A stretch of 64,000 nucleotides of DNA. It comes from Bacteroidota bacterium. Lineage in GTDB: Bacteria; Bacteroidota; Bacteroidia; NS11-12g; UBA9320. The notes below the pieces were generated by a model. It was not told where the DNA came from. It did no database searches and was given only the letters and a program-made list of their open reading frames with translations. Position numbers and translations under genes: made by a program. Positions 53,583-63,326 of this stretch are shown here, one piece after another. The number at the start of each line of letters is the position of its first letter. Position 1 is the stretch's first letter. The stretch is taken from assembly GCA_013359235.1 (NCBI GenBank), contig JABWCE010000002.1, forward strand, positions 1 through 64,000. The letters run 5' to 3'.

Positions 53583-56561
53583 TCAAAACAACTTTATTTT
53601 TTTTAATAAACTATGTGGTTCGAGTACATTCAAATTTAATGTAAAACAAATCCGTTCGCCAAAATTACTCATATTTGCTAATTCGCTTGATTGAACTAAG
53701 GGAATATAAATTATGAAAATTTCGGGTATTACATCTAAAGCAATTCCACCCGAAAATATGAATTTTTGTGGTGAACCATTACTTTTCAAAAGCAAAGTAT
53801 CAGTCATTATACAAAAATCTGAATAAAGTCTTATCGGAATTTTTCCGGGAATAGATGTACTCATGTTTAAAGTTGCAAATAAATTTGTAAAATTGCCCAA
53901 AGTACCAATAATTTTCATGTTATCATCACCTTGTGTAACATGCCTGCTCCACAAGCCAGATGTAGCTTTTCTGCCGGCAAGTACATTGTCAAAATTGTAA
54001 TCAAAAGAGCCGTCTTTTGACCCCAGACGATACATAAATAAGCCATTATCAAAACCCTTTTTAGCAAAAAAAGTACCCGCAAAAAGCCTCACTGCAAATC
54101 CTTTCTTTTTGCTTTTGTATGTGTTGAAATAGTTAAATTCAATACCCGGTTTTACAAAACCTGTATCTTGATTTTTATATTTTCCGGTTTCTAAAATTAA
54201 TTTAAAACTGTATGGATTTAAAGTTTTATTATTTTCAAACGAGTATGTAAATTTCAATGTTTGATATTTTATATCCTTAGTCCCATTAATAAAATATGCT
54301 TTTTTTCTAATGCTGTCATGCGTTTCGGAGGCGTTTTCGAGCCATACAGATTTTATATTGTTAAATTCAACCAAAAGCGAACTTCGGGTTGTATTTGTGT
54401 ATCTTTTCGGTTTAAAATTAAACTTAACAAAGGCTTTGTTTCTGTGGTATTTGAAGGTTTCCATTGAAATTGCAGGTTCGTATGCAAAACTTGCATTTTT
54501 TAACCCAACAACAATTGATTGAAAAGTATTTTTTGGCAAAATTCGATAGCTAAAGTTGTAATATCCATTAAAACTCTTTGTTTTGAACGAATATAAGGGC
54601 GATAGCCAATATTCAAATCTTCGGTGTGGAAATGTCCAGTTATGCAATGCTCCGCCAATCATAAAACCATTGTGAATGTTGTAACCCACCAGAGGTAATG
54701 CATAAAACTCTGTCTTGTCAGATAAATCAAGTCTCGAACCTAAAACTATTTTAGGTTGAAAAATGTGTTTAAAAAGTGAACGATTTACATATACATTATT
54801 TCGTCTGTTTGTTTCAAAAATATTTTTGTCCTCGTCAATTATTACGTGTGTAAAGTCTGAAATTGAATCGTGTTTTATTATTGTATCACTTTTTGTAACC
54901 CATATTTTACTCAGTTTTTCATTATCTTTAAAAAATGTTAACGAAACAGGGATATTAGCATAATATCCTTTTTTAATTTTCACTTCGGAATAGGGGTATT
55001 TGGTATTTATTTTTTTAATTTTAAAATCCATTTCTTGGGTGTTAGTTAACAAATCTTTAAAAAACCAATCGAGTTTTTTGCCCGATTCGTTTTCAAAAAC
55101 TATTTGAATATCGCCCGGCAATGGATGTTTATATGCCCACAAATCAAAATATTTTCTGAAACATTTAAAGTAAACATCTTCTCCAAGATAATCGGCAAGA
55201 TGCTTAAAAATGTAAGCACCTTTGCCATAAACAACAGTTCCGTAATTTTCGGTAGTATAGTCAGTGGCATGAAGATTTATAGGTTGTGAGGTATTTTCTC
55301 TTACCGAATTAATTGCCATTACATTCATTAAAACAATATTCAAATCGTTCCACAAATCTTTTTTAACTGCAATATGGCGTTTTTTACGGTAATCGCTAAT
55401 GGTTTTTTCTGTAAAATAACTGTTTATTGATTCATCCATCCATGGGTAGCGTCTTTCATTGCTGCCTATTATACCATAAAACCAGTTATGCCCTACTTCG
55501 TGAATAATTATTTCTTCGTTTAGCATATCGCAAACTGTAATCATCGGATACTCCATGCCGCCACCGGCTTTAAGCATACTCCTCACTACAGTTACATGTT
55601 CGTATGGATAATTTCCAACTTTTTCAGAGTAAAATAAAATTGCTTTTTTAACTGATTCCATGTTTTCGTAAGATAAATCTTTAAAATCTTCGCTGTATAT
55701 ATAAGTATCTATGTTTTTCCCACCAATCTGTATATTGCTGTATCTAATACCGAAATTTTTTGAAGCAAACCATGCAAAGTCGTGTATATTCTCTTGCTCA
55801 AATTTTAGGGTTTTAAAAGCTGTTTTGCAGTATGTATTTTCTATTACACCTGTAATTTTTCCTTTCATATTTCTATACATAATTTCATATTTATCGTTAA
55901 GCACCCCTGTAGAAGCCACAACATAATTTTTTGGAACAGTAATATTCACAGTAAACTTGCCAAACTCTGAATAAAATTCACCCTGATTTAAATATGGAAA
56001 AACATTCCACCCGTTGATATCATAAACAGCAGGTTTTGCATACCATTGAGTTATATTATATGTTTGACCGCTGTGCCCCAAACGCGAAAATACGTGGGGA
56101 ATTTTTACTAAAAAGGGTGTAGAAATCATACATTTTTGTCCACTTAGCAAAGCTTTATTGAGAGTTATTTTTGCAATATCAGGATTTGAAGGGTCAAAAG
56201 CCCAAACAGCATTTTTTCCATCAATAAAAAAATCAAGAGAATCAATGTATCCCATTTGTTCATTTTTTGAAAATTTAAAATCGGTTTTACCCTCTTTCAA
56301 AAAATTATGAGCAAATGAAGTTGAAGTGTTTTTGTACGCATTAGGCCAAAGGTGCATGTATATTTCTCTTAATGTATCGGGCGAATTGTTTATATATTCA
56401 ATTGTTTCAAAACCTCTGAGAAAATGATTGACATCGTCAAGAAAAACGTCAATGTTGTAATTTACCTTTTGTTGCCAGTTTGCTTGATAAACTGACTGGG
56501 AATGAACTTTATTTATAAAAAACAAAGTTAATGTAAAAAAAATGCGACAATAAAAATTCAT
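53583..56561 (-). CDS. M1-family zinc metallopeptidase with C-terminal barrel-like domain
   Basis: A 992-residue exported protein (signal IFFTLTLFFINKVHSQ). Residues 25-560 are an M1 aminopeptidase-type core. The beta-sandwich start is followed by the zinc motif HEVGHNWF near residues 354-361, with the third ligand Glu in WMDESINSYFTE about 20 residues later. The GGGMEYP segment just before is the GxMEN-like exopeptidase loop, in variant form. Residues about 600-992 are Tyr/Phe-rich alternating strands (SFNGYYNFSYRILPKNTFQS, KLILETGKYKNQD) that resemble an outer-membrane barrel. The next gene is a DUF2490 barrel. Length exceeds a plain M1 enzyme because of this extension. Confidence 0.85.
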   Translation of the reverse strand: MNFYCRIFFTLTLFFINKVHSQSVYQANWQQKVNYNIDVFLDDVNHFLRGFETIEYINNSPDTLREIYMHLWPNAYKNTSTSFAHNFLKEGKTDFKFSKNEQMGYIDSLDFFIDGKNAVWAFDPSNPDIAKITLNKALLSGQKCMISTPFLVKIPHVFSRLGHSGQTYNITQWYAKPAVYDINGWNVFPYLNQGEFYSEFGKFTVNITVPKNYVVASTGVLNDKYEIMYRNMKGKITGVIENTYCKTAFKTLKFEQENIHDFAWFASKNFGIRYSNIQIGGKNIDTYIYSEDFKDLSYENMESVKKAILFYSEKVGNYPYEHVTVVRSMLKAGGGMEYPMITVCDMLNEEIIIHEVGHNWFYGIIGSNERRYPWMDESINSYFTEKTISDYRKKRHIAVKKDLWNDLNIVLMNVMAINSVRENTSQPINLHATDYTTENYGTVVYGKGAYIFKHLADYLGEDVYFKCFRKYFDLWAYKHPLPGDIQIVFENESGKKLDWFFKDLLTNTQEMDFKIKKINTKYPYSEVKIKKGYYANIPVSLTFFKDNEKLSKIWVTKSDTIIKHDSISDFTHVIIDEDKNIFETNRRNNVYVNRSLFKHIFQPKIVLGSRLDLSDKTEFYALPLVGYNIHNGFMIGGALHNWTFPHRRFEYWLSPLYSFKTKSFNGYYNFSYRILPKNTFQSIVVGLKNASFAYEPAISMETFKYHRNKAFVKFNFKPKRYTNTTRSSLLVEFNNIKSVWLENASETHDSIRKKAYFINGTKDIKYQTLKFTYSFENNKTLNPYSFKLILETGKYKNQDTGFVKPGIEFNYFNTYKSKKKGFAVRLFAGTFFAKKGFDNGLFMYRLGSKDGSFDYNFDNVLAGRKATSGLWSRHVTQGDDNMKIIGTLGNFTNLFATLNMSTSIPGKIPIRLYSDFCIMTDTLLLKSNGSPQKFIFSGGIALDVIPEIFIIYIPLVQSSELANMSNFGERICFTLNLNVLEPHSLLKKIKLF

Positions 56562-56625
56562 CTTTTGTTTAAAATTTAATTTTCAAAAATACAAATTGCC
56601 TAATCAAGTTAACCTAAAGTTAGAT

Positions 56626-56633
56626 TATTTTTG
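56626..56633 (+). promoter_or_regulatory. Candidate -7 box of the TPR gene
   Basis: TATTTTTG matches TAnnTTTG and ends 18 bp before the ATG at 56652, the spacing expected for a short leader. No -33 element is obvious. Confidence 0.35.
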
Positions 56634-56651
56634 TACAAACTTTGAATTATT

Positions 56652-58064
56652 ATGAAATTTGACGAAAACAATTTCAACAGCGAAACGGATGCTGTAAAAA
56701 AATACGAAAAATACCTTGAAACAGGCAATTCAATTTATTTGAGCGAAGAAGAAATGGACGAGGTAATTAATTATTACACCTATAATGATAAATATAAACA
56801 GGCATTGATAGCGGTTGAAAACTCAATATCTCTTTATCCATACGAATCAATATATTATGTAAAAAAATCGGAGATTTTAAACGAACTTGGAAAAATGAAT
56901 GAAGCACTAAAAGCTATAGATAAAGCTATGGCTTTGGAGCCTGCCAATCATGAAAATTATATTTCTAAAGGTGAAATTTATGAAAAATTTGAAGAATATA
57001 ACAAAGCTATAGATGTATATAAAGAAGCAATAAAAATGAGGTTTAATCCTACAATTTTTATTGTAAAAATTGCTGTAAATTATCATTTTGCCGACAAATT
57101 GGATCTTGCAAAAAATTGGATGAGAAAGCTCGATCCAAAACTTGTTGATGAAGAAATAACGCTTATAGAAATAGTTTTTGGTTTTAGCCTTTTACAATTG
57201 CAAAATCAATGTATAGATTTTTTAATTTCTTATACCGATGAAAATCCATACAGCGAAAGAGCATGGCTACTATTATCGCAGATATATTTTGAAATAGGCG
57301 AATTAAAAAAAGCTCTTTGGGCTATTGATTTTTCTATTGCCATAAAAGACTACGTATCTGAATTTTGGAGTATAAAAGGTATTATTCATTTTAAAAAAGA
57401 AGAATATAATACAGCTATAGAAAGTTTCATAAAAGCAATAGAATTAGACTCGGAAGAAAGCCAAACCTTTAGCGAACTCGGACAATGTTATCTTAAACTA
57501 AACGATTGGCAAACTGCAAGAAAGCACTTTAAAACAGCATTGAAATTAGAAAGGGACAATGCCTCTGCCTGGGCGGGAATAGGTTCTTCATTTATTTTGC
57601 AAAATAAAAATACAGATGCTGTACATTATTTGAAAAGAGCATTAAAACTTGAGCCTTGCAACGAAAGTTTTCAATTAGAACTGGCAAAAGCATATTTTAA
57701 TCTTGAAAAATATCAGCAAGCAGATAATATTTACTTTAATATTGTTGTTTTTAACCCCGATAATACCGAAGCATGGCTCGATTGGTCATATCTACACTGG
57801 GAAATGGGTAATTATCATGAAGCATTTGAAAAACTTTATCTTGCATCGCCAAGTTTGCCTCCACAAGCCGAAGTACTTTACCGTTTGGCATCATACAGTT
57901 TTTTAAGAAAAAAGATAAAGGAAGGAACTAAGTTTTTGGAAGAAGCTCTCGGTTTGAATTTTAATAAAAAAGATTTGTTTTTTAAATTTGCTCCTAAGTT
58001 TATAAACTCAAAAGCAGTTAGAGAATTGATAGATATGTACAACCCAGAAAATTATTACAAGTAA
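56652..58064 (+). CDS. Tetratricopeptide-repeat protein
   Basis: A 470-residue soluble protein composed almost entirely of TPR-like helix pairs, with repeats such as ILNELGKMNEALKAIDKAMALEP, KGEIYEKFEEYNKAIDVYKEAI, LGQCYLKLNDWQTARKHFK and the 34-residue periodicity of the motif. No signal peptide is present. TPR proteins scaffold protein complexes. The phosphosulfolactate synthase gene starts one base after its stop codon, which suggests cotranscription and possibly a shared pathway. Confidence 0.87.
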   Translation: MKFDENNFNSETDAVKKYEKYLETGNSIYLSEEEMDEVINYYTYNDKYKQALIAVENSISLYPYESIYYVKKSEILNELGKMNEALKAIDKAMALEPANHENYISKGEIYEKFEEYNKAIDVYKEAIKMRFNPTIFIVKIAVNYHFADKLDLAKNWMRKLDPKLVDEEITLIEIVFGFSLLQLQNQCIDFLISYTDENPYSERAWLLLSQIYFEIGELKKALWAIDFSIAIKDYVSEFWSIKGIIHFKKEEYNTAIESFIKAIELDSEESQTFSELGQCYLKLNDWQTARKHFKTALKLERDNASAWAGIGSSFILQNKNTDAVHYLKRALKLEPCNESFQLELAKAYFNLEKYQQADNIYFNIVVFNPDNTEAWLDWSYLHWEMGNYHEAFEKLYLASPSLPPQAEVLYRLASYSFLRKKIKEGTKFLEEALGLNFNKKDLFFKFAPKFINSKAVRELIDMYNPENYYK

Positions 58065-58065
58065 A

Positions 58066-58821
58066 TTGAATTATAAAATTAGTAAAATCCCACGACGAAC
58101 TGCTAAACCAAGAGAAAAAGGGCTGACAATGGTTATGGATAAAGGTTTGAGCCTGCGTGAAGTTGAAGATTTTTTGTCTGTTGCATCATCATATACCGAC
58201 CTTGTAAAACTTGGTTTTGGAACCTCGTATGTTACTCCCAATCTCAAAGAAAAAATTAAACTTTACCAACAAGCTGAAATTCCTGTGTACTTTGGAGGTA
58301 CATTATTTGAAGCATTTGTTATCAGAGGGCAGCTTGATGAGTACATTAAAATATTAGAAAAATACAAACTTACACATTGCGAAATAAGCGATGGATCTAT
58401 TGAAATAACACAGGAGCAAAAATGTAAGTACATAAAACAACTATCAAAATATGTTACAGTTTTATCTGAAGTAGGTTCAAAAGATGCCGAAAAAATTATT
58501 CCACCTTATAAATGGATAGAAATGATGCAGGCAGAAATTGATGCAGGGGTTTGGAAAGTGATTGCCGAAGCAAGAGAAAGCGGAAATGTTGGTATTTTTA
58601 GAGGGACAGGCGAGGTGCGTTCAGGTTTGGTAGAAGAAATTTTAACAAAAGTTCCTCAAGAAAAAATTATATGGGAATCGCCCCAAAAATCACAGCAAGT
58701 ATGGTTTATAAAGTTATACGGAGCTAATGTAAATCTTGGTAATATTGCCCCAAACGAAGTAATACCACTGGAAACACTAAGACTTGGTTTGAGAGGAGAT
58801 AGTTTTAATTTCTTTTTGTAG
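58066..58821 (+). CDS. comA: Phosphosulfolactate synthase (ComA) homologue
   Basis: A 251-residue TIM-barrel protein of the ComA/YitD family. Typical parts are PREKGLTMVMDKGLSLREVEDFL near the N-terminus, VKLGFGTSYVTPNLKEKI, PVYFGGTLFEAF, THCEISDGSIEI and LSEVGSKDAEKIIPPYKW. The enzyme adds sulfite to phosphoenolpyruvate to make (2R)-phospho-3-sulfolactate, the first step of coenzyme M synthesis in archaea. Bacteroidota lack coenzyme M, so the product must serve another sulfonate pathway. The start is TTG at 58066; the residues before the first ATG codon (residue 22) match the family, so the TTG is preferred. Confidence 0.85.
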   Translation: MNYKISKIPRRTAKPREKGLTMVMDKGLSLREVEDFLSVASSYTDLVKLGFGTSYVTPNLKEKIKLYQQAEIPVYFGGTLFEAFVIRGQLDEYIKILEKYKLTHCEISDGSIEITQEQKCKYIKQLSKYVTVLSEVGSKDAEKIIPPYKWIEMMQAEIDAGVWKVIAEARESGNVGIFRGTGEVRSGLVEEILTKVPQEKIIWESPQKSQQVWFIKLYGANVNLGNIAPNEVIPLETLRLGLRGDSFNFFL

Positions 58822-58828
58822 AGAAAAA

Positions 58829-59413
58829 CTATTTTTTATATCTGTAATGACCAATTATTGTATAATCAAACAAACAATCTTCAAGTACTTGGCCCGCACC
58901 AATATTGTGAATAATCAGAAATCGTTTGCCATCTTTTGATTTTATTCGCGATACAATTCCTATATGAGTTATTTCACCGCCCAAATTCCAGCATACTATA
59001 TCGCCTGGCTGGTAATCAGCAGCATTAAAACTTATCGGTTTTATTGTACCCTTACGTGCAAAAAATACCATTAAATTTGGTACTCGTCTATGATCTATAT
59101 TTTTGTCAGGTTGTTTCAATCCCCATATTTTTGGATATTTACTAAAGTTTTCTTTCATATCAAGATGAATTTCTTTTTGTAAATCAATTCCAAGTTTTCT
59201 GTATGCTCTAATAATAACATCAGAACATACTCCTTTATTAGCGGCTACATCACCATTAGGATAATCAATCGTTGAATAAGAAGGGTCGTAAATAACTTTT
59301 TGCTTGGTAAGTGTTAATGCCGAATCAGCCAGCTTTTCGTAGAAACCCGATTGAGCGAAAGACTGAAAAAATATAAATATTAAGAATATTGATGTGTAGA
59401 ATGCCTTTTTCAA
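58829..59413 (-). CDS. DUF1287 secreted protein
   Basis: A 194-residue exported protein with a signal peptide (FYTSIFLIFIFFQSFAQ). The DUF1287 family pattern is clear: YDPSYSTIDYPNGDVAANKG, VCSDVIIRAYRKLGIDLQ, DHRRVPNLMVFF, YQPGDIVCWNL and ITHIGIVS. The conserved Cys (VCSD) and His (THIGIV) are placed as in NlpC/P60 and CHAP cysteine peptidases, so a cell-wall hydrolase or amidase role is plausible but unproven. The start is TTG at 59413. It is convergent with the comA gene. Confidence 0.87.
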   Translation of the reverse strand: MKKAFYTSIFLIFIFFQSFAQSGFYEKLADSALTLTKQKVIYDPSYSTIDYPNGDVAANKGVCSDVIIRAYRKLGIDLQKEIHLDMKENFSKYPKIWGLKQPDKNIDHRRVPNLMVFFARKGTIKPISFNAADYQPGDIVCWNLGGEITHIGIVSRIKSKDGKRFLIIHNIGAGQVLEDCLFDYTIIGHYRYKK

Positions 59414-59465
59414 ATTTTGAATACTATAAAAACGAAAAATAATTATTTTATGATAAAATTAAAGT

Positions 59466-59870
59466 TTAAACTTTTTTTCGCCTAACAAGCATAAATTGCA
59501 CTTTGTGAATTTTTATTCCGGGCAATCTATCGTTTATTCCAAAAAAAACACGGTAAACTCCCGATTCTTTAACTTCAAATGGCAGATCAATAATATTATT
59601 CGAAAAATCTTTATTTTTTGTAGAAACATATTCGTCTTGTAAGTCGAAAACCTGAATTGAAGCCATTGCCGAATCTAATTTATGATTCATTATAAAAATG
59701 TAGTCGTATCCTGCTTCGGCAGCAAATTCGGTATTGTACCATACTCCATCTGTCATATCTATTTCTTGGCTTTTTACATAGTTCCATCCAATGCTCGGGT
59801 TTATTTCTTTTATTTGACTTTTTGCTAAAAAGAAACCAATCATCGCACAAAAAACTATTATATATCTCAT
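59466..59870 (-). CDS. Small exported protein of unknown function
   Basis: A 134-residue protein from the ATG at 59870, which starts the signal peptide MRYIIVFCAMIGFFLAKSQ; an earlier ATG at 59939 would put extra residues in front of it. The mature part looks like a single beta-sandwich (GVWYNTEFAAEAGYDYIFIMNH, SIQVFDLQDEY, ESGVYRVFFGIND, KVQFMLVRRKK). The family is not recognised. It is divergent from the DUF4197 gene and upstream of the DUF1287 gene on the same strand. Confidence 0.7.
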   Translation of the reverse strand: MRYIIVFCAMIGFFLAKSQIKEINPSIGWNYVKSQEIDMTDGVWYNTEFAAEAGYDYIFIMNHKLDSAMASIQVFDLQDEYVSTKNKDFSNNIIDLPFEVKESGVYRVFFGINDRLPGIKIHKVQFMLVRRKKV

Positions 59871-60012
59871 TGAGTTTACAAATGCAAATTTAAGACTACT
59901 TATTATAACAAGACGAAAAATAAAACTTTTTGTTAGCATAGCTGTATAATAATTTTCACAGGTTAATAAATAGGAATTAATTTTGTAATAAAAATTTTAT
60001 AAAGAAATTACA

Positions 60013-60753
60013 ATGAAAATTTTAAAAATTACAATAATAATAGCTTGCGTTTTTTTTAATTACTCTTGTGGAAATACAAATAAATTGTTTTCTGATGCAA
60101 ATGAAATACTCAAAACAATAAATGCAGGAATTACCGAAGAAGAAGCTGCAAGTGGACTAAAAGAAGCTTTAAATTCAGGCGTTTCAACCGGAACAGATTT
60201 TCTTTCGAAACGCGATGGTTTTCTAAAAAATGATATGTATAAAATTTTATTTCCGCCCGAAGCACAAAAAATTGAGCAAACTTTAAGAAATTTGGGTTTT
60301 GGAAACAAATGTGATCAGGTAATTGAAAACATTAATAGAGGAGCCGAGATGGCTGTTGCAGTAGCAAAACCTGTATTTATAAATTCAATAAAGCAAATGA
60401 AAATAAAAGATGCAATTAAAATTGTAACAGGTGGTAATGGTGCTGCTACTTCATTTCTAAAAAGAACAACTACAAGCGAACTGACGAATAAATTCAAGCC
60501 CATAATACAAACATCGCTTGACAAGACACAAGCTACAAAATATTGGACAGATATAATGACAATTTATAACAAAATACCCGGAGTTGAAAAAATCAATCCC
60601 GATCTTAATTCGTATGTAACTCAAAAAGCTCTATCTGCACTTTTTAGCCAAATAGAAACAGAAGAAAACAATATAAGAAAAGACCCCTTGAAAAGAAGCA
60701 CTCAATTACTTAAAAAAGTTTTTGGATATGCCGACCAGAAAAAAAACAATTAA
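60013..60753 (+). CDS. DUF4197 lipoprotein
   Basis: A 246-residue protein with a lipobox (FFNYSC) at its N-terminus. The DUF4197 pattern is clear: GLKEALNSGVSTGTDFLSKRDGF, LFPPEAQKIEQTLRNLGFG, AEMAVAVAKPVFINSIKQMKIKDAIKIVTGGNGAATSFLKRTT and LNSYVTQKALSALFSQIETEENNIRKDPLKRST. It is mainly helical and found across Bacteroidota and Proteobacteria. Its function is unknown. Confidence 0.9.
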   Translation: MKILKITIIIACVFFNYSCGNTNKLFSDANEILKTINAGITEEEAASGLKEALNSGVSTGTDFLSKRDGFLKNDMYKILFPPEAQKIEQTLRNLGFGNKCDQVIENINRGAEMAVAVAKPVFINSIKQMKIKDAIKIVTGGNGAATSFLKRTTTSELTNKFKPIIQTSLDKTQATKYWTDIMTIYNKIPGVEKINPDLNSYVTQKALSALFSQIETEENNIRKDPLKRSTQLLKKVFGYADQKKNN

Positions 60754-60853
60754 AAAATCAATTTAGATTATAATTTTTTTTTGGCTTTTTCGATACAATT
60801 TATTCAATTTCAAAAACATTAAAGTTTTAAATCTAAAATTCTAAAATTATTTT

Positions 60854-60861
60854 TACATTTG
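60854..60861 (+). promoter_or_regulatory. Candidate accA -7 box
   Basis: TACATTTG matches TAnnTTTG and ends 25 bp before the accA ATG, giving a plausible leader of about 20 bases. Confidence 0.4.
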
Positions 60862-60886
60862 TCGCCCTGTTTAAAAATAACTTAAT

Positions 60887-61837
60887 ATGATGTTATTTGA
60901 TTTTGAAAAGCCAATAGAAGAGCTATACAAGCAAATTGAAAAGGCAAAAGAAACCCATGTAAAGGGCAAAGTAAATATGCTCGATACTATTGAACAATTA
61001 GAAAAAAAAGTAGTAGAATTAAAAAAAACCATATACAACGATTTAAATGCATGGCAAAAAGTTCAGATAAGTCGCCATCCCGATCGACCCTATACCTTAG
61101 ATTATATCGAAAACATATTTAAAGATTTTATCGAGTTACACGGAGATCGCAACATAGCTGATGACAAAGCTCTTGTTGGTGGTTTAGCTAAACTTGATAA
61201 TCAACCGGTGATGATAATAGGTCATCAAAAAGGGCGTAATACCAAACAAAGACAAATGCGAAATTTTGGTATGGCAAATCCCGAAGGATATCGAAAAGCG
61301 TTGCGATTAATGAAAATTGCCGAAAAATTTGATATTCCTGTAATATCATTTATTGATACGCCCGGAGCATCGCCAGGCCTTGAAGCCGAAGAAAGAGGGC
61401 AAGGCGAAGCTATTGCCAGAAATCTTTTAGAAATGTCAGTATTAAAAGTGCCTGTCGTTTGTATAATAATTGGCGAAGGTGCAAGCGGAGGAGCATTGGG
61501 TATAGGAATAGGCGATGTAGTATCAATGCTTGAATATTCTTGGTATTCGGTTATTACACCCGAATCATGTTCTTCAATTTTGTGGCGTAGCTGGGAGTTT
61601 AAAGAAAAAGCTGCAAATGCTCTTAAACTCACTTCGAAAGATATGCTCGAAATGCAAATGATTGACAAAATAATAACTGAACCCACGGGGGGTGCTCATA
61701 ACGATCCGGAAACAATGTATAAAACCGTCAAATCCGAATTAAAAAAAATATTAAAAGAACTTTGTGAAACAGACATTAACAAATTGGTGAACAAAAGAAT
61801 TGAAAAGTTTTCGAATATGGGAGTTTATAACGAATAG
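60887..61837 (+). CDS. accA: Acetyl-CoA carboxylase carboxyltransferase subunit alpha
   Basis: A 316-residue subunit of the acetyl-CoA carboxylase carboxyltransferase. It has the N-terminal helical part ([18 protein letters not shown]) and the crotonase-like core: [71 protein letters not shown] and [15 protein letters not shown]. It transfers the carboxyl from biotin to acetyl-CoA in fatty acid synthesis. AccD, AccB and AccC are not in this window. ATG at 60887 or 60890 can serve. It is convergent with the membrane-protein gene. Confidence 0.95.
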   Translation: MMLFDFEKPIEELYKQIEKAKETHVKGKVNMLDTIEQLEKKVVELKKTIYNDLNAWQKVQISRHPDRPYTLDYIENIFKDFIELHGDRNIADDKALVGGLAKLDNQPVMIIGHQKGRNTKQRQMRNFGMANPEGYRKALRLMKIAEKFDIPVISFIDTPGASPGLEAEERGQGEAIARNLLEMSVLKVPVVCIIIGEGASGGALGIGIGDVVSMLEYSWYSVITPESCSSILWRSWEFKEKAANALKLTSKDMLEMQMIDKIITEPTGGAHNDPETMYKTVKSELKKILKELCETDINKLVNKRIEKFSNMGVYNE

Positions 61838-61854
61838 AATATTTTATTCTTTTT
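61836..61854. terminator. Bidirectional terminator candidate
   Basis: AGAATA and TATTCT (61836-61841, 61845-61850) with a 3-base loop and TTTT after it overlap the accA stop and the stop of the opposing membrane-protein gene. It fits a shared terminator for the two convergent genes. Confidence 0.4.
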
Positions 61855-63187
61855 CTGTTTGAACTATAAGCCTTCTCCTAAATTTTATATAATAAAAAAT
61901 TGCTGCAAAGCATGAAATAATCAAATTTACAGGTAATGCAAACCTGCTTGCTCCTAATGGTCCTGTGAGAAATGCTATATAAAATACCAAAGCCGCTCCT
62001 CCCAAAACAATTAAATTAGTACGTTTTAGCCATAAAAATCCCAAAAAACCTATAGTTTTCGTTACATTTACAATTAAAACAAAAACTAAAAATAGAAATA
62101 TCAAAGGTTGTTGTTCTATTATAGATTTTATTTTTGAAACCTTAAAACCATTGTGTAAAAAACCATCAGAATTTGTCTTTTCTAATCGTAAAAAATTGTA
62201 AACATCGTATCGTCCGGGATCAATAAAAAAATATAACATACCTTTCAAATGAAATACAGTATAACTAAATGGATATTTCAAAATTTGTTCAATGCAAACT
62301 TTATTTACTTCACTGTAATTGTTTTTAAAATCATCAATGTTTGCGGGTACTGTCATTAGAGGAGAAAGTAGTTTTTCTGTTTCGGTTTTTCCAATTGTTT
62401 TATTCAAAAACAAATTAGTGTTATAATGCAAAATATTAATGTAGCTAATGCTGCTATAGTGAAAAACTCCTGTATTTTTTTGATTCTGGCTTGAAATTAT
62501 ATACCAACTTAGCACAGGCAAAATTGATATAAGTATCAAAATCTTGTGTTGACTTTTTATAATGAAATAATAAAAAGTACAAACTCCAATTGCCAGTGAA
62601 AATAAAAGAAAAACAGGCTTGGTTAATGCACCAAGTGTAGAAGCTATTATTAAAAAAACCAGCCAGAAACTGTGTTTTGATTTTATAAATTCCACATAAA
62701 ACCAAAAACAAACTGTAATAAAAAGCTGAAGCCAGATATCAGCCATTATTACAACACTGTATATAAATTGTGCGGGTGTAAATAGCACAAAAAATGCAAA
62801 TAAGTAAAGAGGTTTACTGTGATAATTTGATAAAAACCTAAGCAATTTTATTGTAATGTAGATATTAAAAAGAGCAATAAAAATCTGAAGTATAAACAAC
62901 AAATTCAAATGTATATTAAGCTTGTTGAATAAATATAATACAAATGGGTAAAAAGGTGTTCGTTTGCTGAAAAGCCTATAATCTGTATTGCTACCAGATG
63001 CTCCAGCGTAAAAATTTTCATTGTTTTTAAAACTAATACTACTATTTATGTACTCTTGCGAATCACGTATATTTACTGGTTCTTGGTTTAAACTGTAGAA
63101 TAAAACAAAATGATAAACAATGAGAAAAATAAAAATTACAAGTTTGTAATTACCACTTACATGATTTTGTGAATGATAATGCACCAT
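61844..63187 (-). CDS. Multi-pass membrane protein, glycosyltransferase-like (GT39/GT-C)
   Basis: An inner-membrane protein of about 447 residues with ten or so transmembrane helices. The N-terminal loop has the DSQEYINS and the RTPFYPFVLYLFNKL segments that resemble the first periplasmic loop of GT-C/PMT-like glycosyltransferases, and LGALTKPVFLLFSLAIG follows in a later helix. A transferase acting on a polyprenyl-linked sugar is plausible, but no complete acceptor motif is visible. The ATG at 63187 is preferred to a TTG at 63208. Confidence 0.65.
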   Translation of the reverse strand: MVHYHSQNHVSGNYKLVIFIFLIVYHFVLFYSLNQEPVNIRDSQEYINSSISFKNNENFYAGASGSNTDYRLFSKRTPFYPFVLYLFNKLNIHLNLLFILQIFIALFNIYITIKLLRFLSNYHSKPLYLFAFFVLFTPAQFIYSVVIMADIWLQLFITVCFWFYVEFIKSKHSFWLVFLIIASTLGALTKPVFLLFSLAIGVCTFYYFIIKSQHKILILISILPVLSWYIISSQNQKNTGVFHYSSISYINILHYNTNLFLNKTIGKTETEKLLSPLMTVPANIDDFKNNYSEVNKVCIEQILKYPFSYTVFHLKGMLYFFIDPGRYDVYNFLRLEKTNSDGFLHNGFKVSKIKSIIEQQPLIFLFLVFVLIVNVTKTIGFLGFLWLKRTNLIVLGGAALVFYIAFLTGPLGASRFALPVNLIISCFAAIFYYIKFRRRLIVQTEKE

Positions 63188-63326
63188 AGGGTAGTATTTT
63201 TTAAACAAAAATAGAAAAGAATATGTAAAAAAGTTAAAATTTAATGTACCTGTGTTTTAATTTTTGGGCAATTCATAAACTCTTTTATTAAAATTTAAAA
63301 TTAATTTTGCAATTGTTTAATATTCA

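Noticed and set aside
61225-61686. 153-codon minus-strand frame inside accA
   Set aside because: It is the antisense shadow of a well-supported gene, with no domain of its own.
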